DNA from: Opitutia bacterium | GTDB taxonomy: Bacteria > Verrucomicrobiota > Verrucomicrobiia > Opitutales > UBA953 | Direction of reading: 5' to 3' | NCBI GenBank assembly: GCA_947470855.1 | Contig: CANIUQ010000008.1 | Span: forward strand, 1 to 64,000 | Length of the DNA stretch: 64,000 nt | Part shown: positions 27,670-37,094 of the stretch, piece by piece | How the letters are laid out: the number at the start of each line of letters is the position of its first letter | How positions within the stretch are numbered: the stretch's first letter is position 1 | Notes under the pieces: model-generated | The model's database searches: none | Told to the model about the DNA's origin: nothing | Seen by the model: the letters and a program-made list of their open reading frames with translations, nothing else | Made by a program: the position numbers and the translations under genes

Positions 27670-28335
27670 ATGGCAAACGTAGTCCGAGTCGCTGCCGTTA
27701 TTCCTGCTTTTCGCGAGGGGGCGGAGATTGCCCGAGTCGTCTCAGCCGTGAAAGCCTATCTGCCGATGGTTTTAGTCGTCGATGATTGTTCGCCTGACGA
27801 TACCTCAGCGCAGGCACAATCGGCCGGAGCGTTGGTTTTGCGACACGAGATTAATCGAGGCAAGGGTGCTGCGATTAAAACCGCTTTTAAGAAATTAACC
27901 GAGATGGGTTATACCCATGGTATTACTCTCGACGGAGATGGGCAGCATGATCCGGAGCAAATTCCTCTTTTTTTGGAAGCATTGCAGGAGGATGCTGTTT
28001 CGCTGGTGGTAGGAAATCGCTTTTCGAATCCTCGAGGCATGCCTCTCGTGCGAAGATTAGTGAATGCCAGTATGTCCTGGTTAATTAGTCGAATTTGCCG
28101 GACGTCTATTCCCGATTCACAGTGTGGTTTTCGTGCGATGGCGGTAGACAATCCAGCGGTGCTACAGGCAAAAAGCGATCACTACGATTACGAGACCGAA
28201 GTTCTCATTTTGACTGCTCGTGCTAAGGGGAAAATACGTAGTGTGCCGGTGAAGACGATTTATCGAGACGAGGTGAGTAAAATTCGTCCCGTCCGCGACA
28301 CGGTGCGTTTTTTTAAACTATTGTGGCGAGTTTAG
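27670..28335 (+). CDS. Glycosyltransferase family 2, DPM1/ArnC-like
   Basis: A 221-residue GT-A transferase with no membrane domain: AVIPAFREGAEIARVVSAV (8-26), VVDDCSPDD nucleotide-binding site, and TLDGDGQHDPEQIP with the metal-binding DxD. Members transfer a sugar from a nucleotide to dolichyl- or undecaprenyl-phosphate, or act on glycolipids. The 3' end overlaps the convergent GT39 gene by 18 bp. An undecaprenyl-phosphate-sugar made here could be the donor for that enzyme, but this is inference. Confidence 0.9.
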   Translation: MANVVRVAAVIPAFREGAEIARVVSAVKAYLPMVLVVDDCSPDDTSAQAQSAGALVLRHEINRGKGAAIKTAFKKLTEMGYTHGITLDGDGQHDPEQIPLFLEALQEDAVSLVVGNRFSNPRGMPLVRRLVNASMSWLISRICRTSIPDSQCGFRAMAVDNPAVLQAKSDHYDYETEVLILTARAKGKIRSVPVKTIYRDEVSKIRPVRDTVRFFKLLWRV

Positions 28336-30084
28336 TTTATTAGCCTGCGGAACGCGGTCTTTAGCGTAGATTCGGAAAACGCTTCGTCCTGGCTTATCTC
28401 CCGTTGTGCCAAGGAGTTCGCATCGACCACGAACCGATGAAGTCTCGCTATTATTTAATCGGTTAAAATCACTTTTTTCTCCGATGCAAATGACCGTGCC
28501 TTGACTATCCACGAACTCGGCTAGGCCTTCCTCAACGGTGACTTGGCGAAGTGCGTGGTAAGAGTAGAAGGGGTAGAAGGGGCGGTAGTTATGCTTACGC
28601 TTTCCGTCGAGATTTTTGGCCGAGGGAACAAAGATGGCCGCAGGTTTCTCCCTTAAGTGATAATTGGTGGCACGTCCTAAGAAGCTCGAACTGATGAGAG
28701 TCTCGTTTGGCTTGCGCAACTCTTTAGCCATTTGCGAAATTTGATTACTGCAGACAGTGGCTTCGAGTTCTTCCTCAATCCAGAAGAAGGCGATGAAGAT
28801 GAGGACGACGTTAAAGAGGGAGGCCGTCCATACCCAGCCGATCACGGAGCGTCGTACGGCGAGGATTCCTGCGATGGCTAAGGGCAATCCTAGTGCCAAT
28901 AACTGAGGAATATAAGGACGTGCATTGTCATAATAGAATGGCACGTAGCCCAAGAGTAAGAAGGCTTGAACGAGGGTGAAGATAACAACGACCCATCGCT
29001 CTTTCGGGCCAAATCCTTCGGTCATCCAACGTGCCAGTGTTTTTCCTGCAATGAGTGAGACGGGAACTAAGAGGAAGAAAATGTAACTGGGTAACTTACT
29101 TTGTGCAAAAGTCATGAAAAGGTAGCTCGGCACTAACCAGCAGAGGATAAAGAGGAGTGCGGGTGATTCGCGTAGCTTATTTAAGCCTGCCCGACCCGTT
29201 TCCCAGAGAGCACAGAGGGTGAGAGGAATCCACGGAAGTGTACCCCCGATGAGCATCTCTATATAATAATACCAAGTGTTATTACCTTGGTGCTCGGCGT
29301 TAAACAAACGATCCCAGTTTTGGTGAACAAAAAAGCTGTCCCAAAAGTAGGCCCATCCTGTTTTGGGAGAGGTTGGTCCGCTTTGGTGTAAGATGAACAT
29401 GGTTAAAAACCAGGGTAAGGCGATGACCATCCAGAGAGGGATGCAGATAGCTAGGTTCTTTAGGCTCCAAGGACTTTTTCGTTTCGTTAGCCATGAATAT
29501 GCCACTCCTGCCATAAATACAAAGGCGAGTCCTTGTAGTCCTTTAGTGAGCATTGCCAAGGCGGAGGCAACGGTCAGGCCAAGTAACCATTTTAATCGCC
29601 GATCTTCATCATGAAAAGCCCGCCATAGGCAGAACATGCTTAGGGAAATAAAGAGCGTGTGTGAAATGTCCGTCAGCATAATACGGGACATAATCACAAA
29701 GAGAGTGGTCGTGGCTAAAACGATAGCGGATAAGAATCCAGCGAGCGGAGAAAGCATGGTTCGTCCAATGTGCCATGTGAGGAAAACGACGAGCGAAGCA
29801 GCGATGGCAACGGGTAGACGTGAAGCAAAAGGACTTTCTCCGAACAGAGTTTGGGAGAGGCAAGTTTGCCAATAGAAGAGGATAGGTTTTTCGAATTGAG
29901 GTTCGCCAAAAATGCGAGGCGTGACCCAATCGCCGCTTTCGACCATTTCACGGGTGGTGAGGGCGTAGAAAGGTTCATCTGGGTCGATGAGAGGAAGGCT
30001 ACCAATTCGCCACCAAAAGAGTAGGAAGACGAAGACGCTTAAGACTAGGGCCTGAAATCGTGTCGAGTTGAGTAGGCTGTTCAT
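28318..30084 (-). CDS. GT39-family (ArnT/PMT-like) membrane glycosyltransferase
   Basis: A polytopic integral membrane enzyme (588 aa, about 11-12 helices) using polyprenyl-phosphate sugars outside the inner membrane. The catalytic acidic loop is LIDPDEPFYALTTREMVESG (residues 33-52), followed by EKPILFYW, as in ArnT, which adds aminoarabinose to lipid A. A C-terminal soluble region of about 150 residues contains YHLREKPAAIFV. The acceptor is unknown; lipid A, glycoprotein or wall glycan are all possible. It follows the PIG-L deacetylase gene without a gap, implying cotranscription. Confidence 0.9.
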   Translation of the reverse strand: MNSLLNSTRFQALVLSVFVFLLFWWRIGSLPLIDPDEPFYALTTREMVESGDWVTPRIFGEPQFEKPILFYWQTCLSQTLFGESPFASRLPVAIAASLVVFLTWHIGRTMLSPLAGFLSAIVLATTTLFVIMSRIMLTDISHTLFISLSMFCLWRAFHDEDRRLKWLLGLTVASALAMLTKGLQGLAFVFMAGVAYSWLTKRKSPWSLKNLAICIPLWMVIALPWFLTMFILHQSGPTSPKTGWAYFWDSFFVHQNWDRLFNAEHQGNNTWYYYIEMLIGGTLPWIPLTLCALWETGRAGLNKLRESPALLFILCWLVPSYLFMTFAQSKLPSYIFFLLVPVSLIAGKTLARWMTEGFGPKERWVVVIFTLVQAFLLLGYVPFYYDNARPYIPQLLALGLPLAIAGILAVRRSVIGWVWTASLFNVVLIFIAFFWIEEELEATVCSNQISQMAKELRKPNETLISSSFLGRATNYHLREKPAAIFVPSAKNLDGKRKHNYRPFYPFYSYHALRQVTVEEGLAEFVDSQGTVICIGEKSDFNRLNNSETSSVRGRCELLGTTGDKPGRSVFRIYAKDRVPQANKLNSPQ

Positions 30085-30792
30085 TTATGTATAAAAATTA
30101 AAGGGCTCAATGGCGGTGGCAAACTTACAAAAGCGCTTTCGACTCAAGGCCATCTGTGTCTCATGGCATTGGATGGCTTGTAATTTTGTTTGTCGGTGTT
30201 CTTCGGTTAGTTTGATGCCTAAGTGGGGTTTGGGTCGACCAGTGATTTTCATGAACCAAGGCCGGTGTATGAGGTAAGTCATGATTTCGGGCTTTAGGTT
30301 CCCTGCGGTGAGGGCTGCGACTCCAAAGGCATGGGTTGCTCGATGGTCCGAATGACGATCAAATTCGCTGGGCATCACCACAAGAGTGGGTTGCCAGCTG
30401 ACGAAGAGGTTGGTGAGTTTTTGCAAAAGGAATGCGTCCTTTTTTTTCCAAAGATCCAGAATGCCTGCATCGGGTAGACCCAGAAAGTCCGATTCTACTC
30501 GGCCTTGACCGAGAAGCTGCAGAGACTTTTTCGCCTCCCCTTGGCGTTGATTTCCCCACCTTTTTCTTTCCTCTGGACCGATGAACCAGCGTTTTTCGAC
30601 ATACCGCTGAGGCCACGGGTTATTATCGCCATTGGTCATGAAGAGGACAAAGACCTGGCAGCCTTGCGCAATGGCCTGTTGTATCAGTCCTCCAGTCCCT
30701 AAGCATTCATCGTCGGGGTGAGGTGCTAAGATTAGGATTCTGGCATTCGGCTGAAGAAACTCGGTAAACCTTTTTTGGCGAGCAGCCTCCAT
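30085..30792 (-). CDS. PIG-L family LmbE-like deacetylase
   Basis: Zinc-dependent N-acetylglucosamine-type deacetylase (235 aa). Metal-binding and catalytic motifs are ILAPHPDDECLGTGG (17-31, AHPDDE signature with proline in place of alanine-histidine order) and the downstream histidine pair in PSEFDRHSDHRATHAFG. No signal peptide, so the substrate is cytoplasmic: an N-acetylhexosamine lipid or sugar. The upstream gene order places it in the same transcript as the GT39 enzyme, suggesting a shared glycolipid or polysaccharide pathway. Confidence 0.92.
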   Translation of the reverse strand: MEAARQKRFTEFLQPNARILILAPHPDDECLGTGGLIQQAIAQGCQVFVLFMTNGDNNPWPQRYVEKRWFIGPEERKRWGNQRQGEAKKSLQLLGQGRVESDFLGLPDAGILDLWKKKDAFLLQKLTNLFVSWQPTLVVMPSEFDRHSDHRATHAFGVAALTAGNLKPEIMTYLIHRPWFMKITGRPKPHLGIKLTEEHRQTKLQAIQCHETQMALSRKRFCKFATAIEPFNFYT

Positions 30793-30847
30793 GTCGTATT
30801 ACCGATAACAAAATAAGGTTTAATATCAATTCGTATCAATCGACCCT

Positions 30848-30884
30848 AAAAGGGGGAGGGCCAATCGTCTCCGATTGGCCCTCC
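30848..30884 (-). terminator. Terminator of RNase P RNA gene
   Basis: A 13-bp perfect stem (30855-30867 with 30872-30884) and a four-base loop, read leftward and followed by CCC then TTTT. It lies just beyond the 3' end of the RNase P RNA and before the PIG-L gene. Confidence 0.85.
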
Positions 30885-30892
30885 GTCGTTGA

Positions 30893-31264
30893 GTCATGCA
30901 CTGTAAGCCGGATTCTGTCCGAGGTGGTTCTCACCGATCCTCTGCGCATTCATTTCTCTGACCTTTCAGTCCCGCCTTTCGGCGGTGCGACAACCCGGGA
31001 CCTTGGTGGGCGACCTTAGAGCGGTCCCTGTTTATCTTGCACCGGATTAGGTTTACCATGCCTCCCTTGTTGCCTTGGGAGCGGTGGGCTCTTACCCCAC
31101 CTTTTCACCCTTACCGTTTGCACGGCGGTATCTTCTCTGTGGCACTTTCTGTCACGGTTTTAACCGTGCCCCGGCTTGCGACGGGAATCCTGCCCTTTGG
31201 TGTCCGGACTTTCCTCACAACTTTCGTTGTGCGAATGCGAATGTATGACTGTCTGAGTACACTA
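30893..31264 (-). ncRNA. rnpB: RNase P RNA, bacterial type A
   Basis: Catalytic RNA that matures tRNA 5' ends. Read leftward, the 5' core GAGGAAAGTCCGGAC and the 3' core GACAGAATCCGGCTTACAG form the universal P4/J regions. GTGTACT near 31262-31256 can pair with AGTGCAT near 30902-30896 as helix P1, which sets both ends to within a few bases. Loop blocks such as GGTAAGGGTGAAAAGGTGGG are typical of type A. The gene is separate from its neighbours and has its own terminator. Confidence 0.95.
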
Positions 31265-31419
31265 GGGAAAAAGGGTGAAGAGGGAAGGCTAAAGAAGGGG
31301 TCATTATTGGGGGTATAAATCTCAACTTGTGGTGAACGCTTTCAGACAGCGACTGAGCGAAACTCGACTGACATTCTTGGGCGTTTGCGGTTGCGACAAA
31401 AGCAAGGTCTGTGCTACCA

Positions 31420-34176
31420 ATGGCTCGTATGGTAATTAACAAAGACCTAGCTCGAGGCCTAAAAAAAGTGGATCGCGACCTCGCGTTCATGATGGGCTGT
31501 TTTGTCGAAGTTCTTGAAGAGTTAGGTCACAAAGATTTAGCGGGCACGCTTCCATGGATGGGAAAGCGTAAATTACGTGGTGTACAGATTTTTTCTTATC
31601 GAGGTGTGCAGGCATACTCGATTGCTTTTCAGTTGCTGAACATGGTCGAAGAAAACGCTTCGGCCCAATCGAAACGTTTACGAGAAGATAAACATGGTCT
31701 GGCTTCCGATCCTGGTTCTTGGGGTCGAGCTCTTAACCGTTTACGCGATGCTGGCTTAAACGATAAGCAAGTCGCTAAGCGTTTAAATCGCATTCACATC
31801 GAACCTGTTTTGACGGCACACCCCACCGAGGCAAAACGTGCCACAGTTCTCGAGATTCACCGCGAAATTTATAAACTATTGGTTCGTCGAGAAAATAGCA
31901 TGTGGACAGAGGCCGAGCAGCGTGCGATTCGCGACGAAATCAAAGTCGCTCTCGAGCGTCTATGGCGCACTGGTGAATTTTACCAACAGAAGCCCGATGT
32001 GCAGTCCGAACTGCGCAATATCAATTACTTCCTCTCTAAGGTTTTCCCTGATGCGGTAGTCAGCATGGATTTGCGTCTACGGCAATCGTGGGAAGAGGCA
32101 GGTTTTTCTCCTGAGCCGATTGCGCACCCCGATGCTTTGCCCCATATTTCATTAGGAACTTGGGTTGGTGGCGACCGCGATGGACACCCCTTGGTGACAG
32201 CAGAAGTTACTTTGCATGCCCTACAATTATTCCGCTCGACCGCTCTGGCGATTATTGGAGAGCGACTCGAAGTTCTCGGACAACGTTTGTCGTTGGGCGA
32301 TCATTTACAGGAACCTCCCGCCGTCTTTAGCAAACAAGTAACCAAGCATGCCGCTGCCTTGGGTGAAGCGGGCGAGCAAGCCTTGGCGCGAAACCTCGGT
32401 GAAACTTGGCGGCAATATATTAATCTAATTCGTCTTCGATTGCCCCCAGCGATGGGAGAGACTCCTGCTTACGCACACAAAACTCCTGAAGGTGTTTTGG
32501 CTGATTTATTGTTCTTACGTGAAACTTTAGCTGAAGTGGGGGCCGGGCAAATTGCTCGTTATGAACTAGATCCCTTAATTCGTTTCTTGCGTTGTTTCGG
32601 ATTCCACATGGCGACCTTGGATATTCGTCAGAATAGTGCTTTCCATGATCGTGCGATTGCCCAGTTAATGTCAGCAGCGGGTTTAGATGACACCGACTAT
32701 CCACAATGGGATGAATCTCGACGACTTGGCTTCTTGGATTCCGAGCTTCGATCAACTCGTCCTTTCGTTAGTACGCAAGAAGAAGTCGGCAACGAGGCCG
32801 ATGCAGTCATTCGTTGTTACCGAGGGTTGGCTGAGCATATCAAAGATTATGGTTCATCAGGTCTAGGCTCCTTGATTGTGAGTATGACTCGATCGGTCTC
32901 CGATTTGCTTTCCGTCTATTTACTGGCGCGAGAAGGGGGATTGATGGCTGGTGGAGTTGAAAATAACTATTGTTTACTGCCAGTCGTGCCGCTCTTTGAA
33001 ACCATTGATGACTTAGAGCGCAGTACGCAGATTTTAGACGATTTTCTTTCTCACCCCGTTACCCGTCGCACGATTGAGATGCGAAGAGACCTTGGTATCA
33101 CCGATGGACTAACCCAGCAGGTGATGATTGGTTACTCCGATTCTAATAAAGACGGTGGTATCCTTGCTTCGCTCTGGAATCTTTATCGTGCTCAACAAAA
33201 TCTTACTAAAGTGGGAGAGAAGCACGGGGTTCGTATTGTCTTTTTCCATGGTCGAGGTGGTACCATCTCACGTGGGGCTGGGCCTACTCACCGTTTTATC
33301 GATGCACTTCCCCAGGGTAGTATCAATGGTGAGATTCGTGTGACAGAGCAGGGTGAAAGTATCACCCAAAAATACGCCAACCATATTACTGCCGTTAACA
33401 ATCTGGAGCTTCTTACGGCAGGTGTGACTCAGCATACTTTACTAGACGGGGTCGATAAGAAAGAGGGTTTAGCCTTGGGTAAAGTGATGGATCGCCTGGC
33501 AGAATTTTCGCGCGAAGAATATCAGTCCCTCATTCAGACTCCTCGCTTTATTGAGTTTTTCCGATTGGTTACGCCGATTGATGTGATTGAGTCGAGTCGC
33601 ATAGGCTCGCGTCCCTCTCGTCGAACGGGTGCGGCCTCTTTGGAAGATTTACGAGCTATTCCTTGGGTATTCTCCTGGAGTCAGGCGCGTTTTTACCTCT
33701 CAGGCTGGTATGGGGTCGGCACAGCACTCGCTCGTCTACGTGAGGAAGACCCCAAGGGTTACGAACTTTTGAAGGAACAGTATGATGTATGGCCTCCTTT
33801 GCGTTATATGCTTAAAAATGCATCGACGAGTGTGATGGCTGCGAATCGCAGTATGATGCGGCTTTATGGTTCGATGGTGACGGATCGCAAGTTACGTAAT
33901 ACTTTCCTGAAGCGGATTCTATCAGAACATTCTTTAACTCGAAAAATGCTCAATGAGCTTTCGGATTCGAAACTCACCGAAGGTCGTCCGCGTTTGCGCA
34001 AGGTTATTAACCTTCGCGAATCCGCGATTGATTTATTGCACGAGCAACAAGTCGCCCTCTTAAAAGATTGGCGCAAAAAGTTGCTCGATGGAGATAAGAA
34101 AGAAGCCGATGTTCTTCTTCCGCAAATGCTTCTTTCTCTCAATGCGATTGCGGCTGGATTGCAGGCGACGGGTTGA
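31420..34176 (+). CDS. ppc: Phosphoenolpyruvate carboxylase
   Basis: Carboxylates PEP to oxaloacetate to refill the TCA cycle. Signature motifs are complete: VLTAHPTEAKR (catalytic His), GTWVGGDRDGHP, MIGYSDSNKDGG, FFHGRGGTISRGAGPTH and SRIGSRPSRR, with IPWVFSWSQARF after it. About 918 residues, full size. GTG 31411, ATG 31420 and ATG 31429 are all in frame. ATG 31420 is chosen for its distance to an AAGG upstream, with low certainty. The 155 bp between rnpB and this gene hold its promoter but no clear motif. Confidence 0.97.
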   Translation: MARMVINKDLARGLKKVDRDLAFMMGCFVEVLEELGHKDLAGTLPWMGKRKLRGVQIFSYRGVQAYSIAFQLLNMVEENASAQSKRLREDKHGLASDPGSWGRALNRLRDAGLNDKQVAKRLNRIHIEPVLTAHPTEAKRATVLEIHREIYKLLVRRENSMWTEAEQRAIRDEIKVALERLWRTGEFYQQKPDVQSELRNINYFLSKVFPDAVVSMDLRLRQSWEEAGFSPEPIAHPDALPHISLGTWVGGDRDGHPLVTAEVTLHALQLFRSTALAIIGERLEVLGQRLSLGDHLQEPPAVFSKQVTKHAAALGEAGEQALARNLGETWRQYINLIRLRLPPAMGETPAYAHKTPEGVLADLLFLRETLAEVGAGQIARYELDPLIRFLRCFGFHMATLDIRQNSAFHDRAIAQLMSAAGLDDTDYPQWDESRRLGFLDSELRSTRPFVSTQEEVGNEADAVIRCYRGLAEHIKDYGSSGLGSLIVSMTRSVSDLLSVYLLAREGGLMAGGVENNYCLLPVVPLFETIDDLERSTQILDDFLSHPVTRRTIEMRRDLGITDGLTQQVMIGYSDSNKDGGILASLWNLYRAQQNLTKVGEKHGVRIVFFHGRGGTISRGAGPTHRFIDALPQGSINGEIRVTEQGESITQKYANHITAVNNLELLTAGVTQHTLLDGVDKKEGLALGKVMDRLAEFSREEYQSLIQTPRFIEFFRLVTPIDVIESSRIGSRPSRRTGAASLEDLRAIPWVFSWSQARFYLSGWYGVGTALARLREEDPKGYELLKEQYDVWPPLRYMLKNASTSVMAANRSMMRLYGSMVTDRKLRNTFLKRILSEHSLTRKMLNELSDSKLTEGRPRLRKVINLRESAIDLLHEQQVALLKDWRKKLLDGDKKEADVLLPQMLLSLNAIAAGLQATG

Positions 34177-34178
34177 GC

Positions 34179-34649
34179 TTAAAAATGCTTCCAAAAATCG
34201 GTTAGGAACTTTGTCGCTAGGTTAGCAAGGAAGACGATATTCCAGAAAATTAACTGCAGGCCGAGTGAGGGGCCAAATGCCATGCTTAAAACTTGGCCAG
34301 CTGCACTGGTGACGAGCAGTACGACGGTGCCAGTGCAGAAGGAAATCATTAAGGTCTCGATTGATTTAGGAGCGAAGGCCGAAAGACTCGTGTCGGCCAT
34401 GCAAATGGCGCAGAAGGTTAGGGCGATGGATACAAGGCCCGTTAAACCAATACTGATTAGACTGCTGTCTTTGCCAAAGAAATGCTTAGCCGCTAGGCGT
34501 CCAAGTAAGGGTATATAGATAGTTACCATCGCAACGGCTAACCAAAAGCCCATTTCTTTACCATTACCGTAGTTTTGTCCAAGAATCAGTTCGGCGTAAT
34601 GTTTTACGTTGCCTTCGAAGGTGATAGGTTCGATGGGATTGGAAATCAT
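34179..34649 (-). CDS. Four-helix membrane protein, unknown
   Basis: A 156-residue integral membrane protein with four hydrophobic helices: about 35-55 (FWLAVAMVTIYIPLLGRL), 63-85, 100-122 and 127-150. There is no signal peptide and the loops are short. I do not recognise a family. It converges on ppc with a 2-bp gap and lies downstream of the IMPase gene on the same strand, 48 bp away. Its normal composition and helix pattern support a real gene. Confidence 0.75.
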   Translation of the reverse strand: MISNPIEPITFEGNVKHYAELILGQNYGNGKEMGFWLAVAMVTIYIPLLGRLAAKHFFGKDSSLISIGLTGLVSIALTFCAICMADTSLSAFAPKSIETLMISFCTGTVVLLVTSAAGQVLSMAFGPSLGLQLIFWNIVFLANLATKFLTDFWKHF

Positions 34650-34697
34650 GTATCGGTATTAAAAGGTGAATGAAGTTATGTCCACGTAAAGGTTTGT

Positions 34698-35453
34698 TTA
34701 ATGAGTCCACTCTTCGCGTGCCGAAGCCCAGAGATCAAAATTCAAGGGCTTCTTGCCTGTGGGAATCAAGCGGTAGTAGCCACCTGAGGCTTTGATGATG
34801 GCGAGTCCAGCTGAGACATCCCAAAGATTGGTAGCGGACTCATAGTAGGTATCAGCGACACCTTCGCCGACGTAAGCCAGAGCGAGGGCGGCGGAGCCAA
34901 TCATGCGAATCTTCTTATATCGTGAAACTTCGCGCAGGAAAATATCCATCGCTGGACCTGATTTATCGGCAGCGGCTGGGAATCCAGTCATGATGCAGGC
35001 ATCGGCGGTTTTTGTGGCCCAGGCAGGAGTTACTTTCTTTCCGTTGATAAAGGTGCCTTCACCGGGAATACCGAGGTAAGTTTTTTTGGCGGTAAAATTG
35101 TAAATCACACCGAGTACAGGATTGGAGCCATGCATCAGTCCCAAGGATACGCAGGTGCATGGCTGATTGCGGAGGTAGTTATAGGTGCCGTCTAGTGGGT
35201 CCACTACCCAGTAATAGTCTTGGCTTTCAAACAGAGAGGCATCACCTCCAAGTTCCTCTCCGATGATGGGAAGTCCGGTAGACTTTAAACGTTCGCGGAC
35301 AAGGTTCTCTGAATCCACATCGGCCTGCATTTTAACATCATCGTCGGTTTCGACATTGATGGTTCGAGAGGCCCCTTGTTCCAAGAGGTCGCCTGCCGCG
35401 TGGGCAGTGCTCAGGGCTATTTCTTTGAGAGAGGCTAGGGAAGAGGGGGCCAC
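34698..35453 (-). CDS. Inositol monophosphatase / CysQ-family phosphatase
   Basis: Metal-dependent, lithium-sensitive type phosphatase (251 aa). Motif A is IGEELGG (64-70), motif B WVVDPLDGTYNY (82-93) and motif C NLWDVSAGLAIIKASGG near the C-terminus. Substrates in this family are inositol 1-phosphate, 3'-phosphoadenosine 5'-phosphate or histidinol phosphate. The last deserves attention, because hisB here lacks the phosphatase domain and no histidinol phosphatase is seen. The start is GTG at 35453. Sequence alone does not decide the substrate. Confidence 0.92.
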   Translation of the reverse strand: MAPSSLASLKEIALSTAHAAGDLLEQGASRTINVETDDDVKMQADVDSENLVRERLKSTGLPIIGEELGGDASLFESQDYYWVVDPLDGTYNYLRNQPCTCVSLGLMHGSNPVLGVIYNFTAKKTYLGIPGEGTFINGKKVTPAWATKTADACIMTGFPAAADKSGPAMDIFLREVSRYKKIRMIGSAALALAYVGEGVADTYYESATNLWDVSAGLAIIKASGGYYRLIPTGKKPLNFDLWASAREEWTH

Positions 35454-35512
35454 GTCGTTAACTAATACGAGCTTGGCGATTTGGGCAATCCAATGATTCC
35501 CGAGGTCTGTAC

Positions 35513-35547
35513 CAAATAAAGAGCCCGATTCGAGTGAATCGGGCTCT
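35513..35547 (-). terminator. Terminator of gltB-gltD operon
   Basis: A 12-bp perfect stem AGAGCCCGATTC/GAATCGGGCTCT (35520-35531 and 35536-35547) with a four-base loop, followed leftward by TTTATTT. It lies 25 bp after the gltD stop and separates that operon from the IMPase gene. Confidence 0.9.
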
Positions 35548-35571
35548 GAGAGTTTTAGGGATGACGAGAGC

Positions 35572-37056
35572 TTAAGGCAGCTCGGTTACGCCCATCAGGT
35601 AGCGATCGCATTCACGAGCGGCACCACGACCTTCGTTGAACGCCCAAACCACGAGACTTTGTCCACGACGACAATCGCCCGCAGCGAAGACGCCAGGTAA
35701 ACTTGTCGTATACTTTTCGTGTTCGGCTTTGATGTTTGTACGAGCGTCGCGCTCAACATTCAAGGCATCGAGAAGGGGTTGTTCGGGTCCAAGGAAGCCC
35801 ATCGCCAATAAGACGAGTTGAGCGGGCATTACTTTTTCTGTGCCAGGGACGTTTTGAGGAACGAACTGACCTTTCTCATTCTTCTTCCATTCCACTTGTA
35901 CAGTGTGAACAGCTTTAACGTTACCTTGCTCATCGTTTTCGAACTTTGTGGCAGTGGTAACGTAAACACGGGGGTCCGAGCCGAATTTAGCGGCGGCTTC
36001 TTCTTGGCCGTAATCGACCTTGTAAGTCTTGGGCCATTCTGGCCATGGGTTGTCCTTTTGTCGGGTCAAAGCAGGCTTAGGCATGATTTCTACCTGAGTT
36101 ACCGTTTTGCAACCATGGCGCAGTGAGGTGCCGACGCAGTCTGTACCCGTGTCACCGCCACCGATAATGACCACATCTTTGCCCTTAGCGCTGATGTAGT
36201 TCGGGGCTTGGGTATCATCGAGAATCGTCTTGGTATTAGCGGAAAGGAAATCCATCGCGAAGTGGATGCCTTTGCCTTCGCGACCTGGAATAGGAAGGTC
36301 GCGAGGTTTGGTTGCACCTGTGCAAATAACAATCGCATCGAAATCTTTGCGGAGCTTTTCTGCACTGATATCAACGCCAACGTTAACCCCACATTTGAAG
36401 GTTACGCCTTCGTCTTCGAGAAGACGAATACGACGCAGTACGACCTCTTTCTTATCCAACTTCATGTTGGGAATGCCGTACATCAAGAGGCCACCTGGGC
36501 GATCAGCGCGTTCAAAAACGGTTACGTTATGACCCGCATGATTCAATTGGGCTGCTGCACTGAGTCCGGCAGGACCAGAACCAATGACCGCAACTTTTTT
36601 ACCAGTGCGTTTCGAAGGAGGGCGGGGGATGACCCAGCCGTTTTCCCATCCTTTATCGATAATGGAGACCTCGATATTTTTGATGGTTACTGGCGGATTA
36701 TTAATACCCAAAACGCACGAACCTTCGCAAGGAGCAGGGCATACACGACCCGTGAACTCAGGGAAGTTGTTGGTTTTGTGTAAACGGTCCAAGGCTTCGC
36801 GCCAGAGACCGCGATAAACCAGATCGTTCCACTCAGGGATGAGGTTGTTAATCGGGCAACCACTTGCCATGCCACTGATTAATTTTCCGGTATGGCAGAA
36901 AGGCACGCCACAATCCATGCAACGAGCACCCTGCTTGCGCAGTTTTTCGTCGGAATGGTGATGATGAATTTCCTTCCAATCACCAATGCGAGTGATCGCA
37001 TCGCGATCGGGAGGTAGTTCGCGTTGATATTCAACAAATCCAGTTGGTTTTCCCAT
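35572..37056 (-). CDS. gltD: Glutamate synthase (NADPH) small subunit
   Basis: Flavoprotein subunit that passes electrons from NADPH to the large subunit. The N-terminal domain binds two [4Fe-4S] clusters with [10 protein letters not shown] and GCPINN plus [10 protein letters not shown]. The FAD fold shows [17 protein letters not shown] (153-169) and the NADPH fold [15 protein letters not shown]. 494 residues is usual. It lies 38 bp after gltB on the same strand, so it is certainly cotranscribed, and the pair ends at the hairpin terminator. Confidence 0.97.
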   Translation of the reverse strand: MGKPTGFVEYQRELPPDRDAITRIGDWKEIHHHHSDEKLRKQGARCMDCGVPFCHTGKLISGMASGCPINNLIPEWNDLVYRGLWREALDRLHKTNNFPEFTGRVCPAPCEGSCVLGINNPPVTIKNIEVSIIDKGWENGWVIPRPPSKRTGKKVAVIGSGPAGLSAAAQLNHAGHNVTVFERADRPGGLLMYGIPNMKLDKKEVVLRRIRLLEDEGVTFKCGVNVGVDISAEKLRKDFDAIVICTGATKPRDLPIPGREGKGIHFAMDFLSANTKTILDDTQAPNYISAKGKDVVIIGGGDTGTDCVGTSLRHGCKTVTQVEIMPKPALTRQKDNPWPEWPKTYKVDYGQEEAAAKFGSDPRVYVTTATKFENDEQGNVKAVHTVQVEWKKNEKGQFVPQNVPGTEKVMPAQLVLLAMGFLGPEQPLLDALNVERDARTNIKAEHEKYTTSLPGVFAAGDCRRGQSLVVWAFNEGRGAARECDRYLMGVTELP

Positions 37057-37094
37057 ATTTAAAAAACGTTTTTAATGAGTGAGGGGCTGATGAA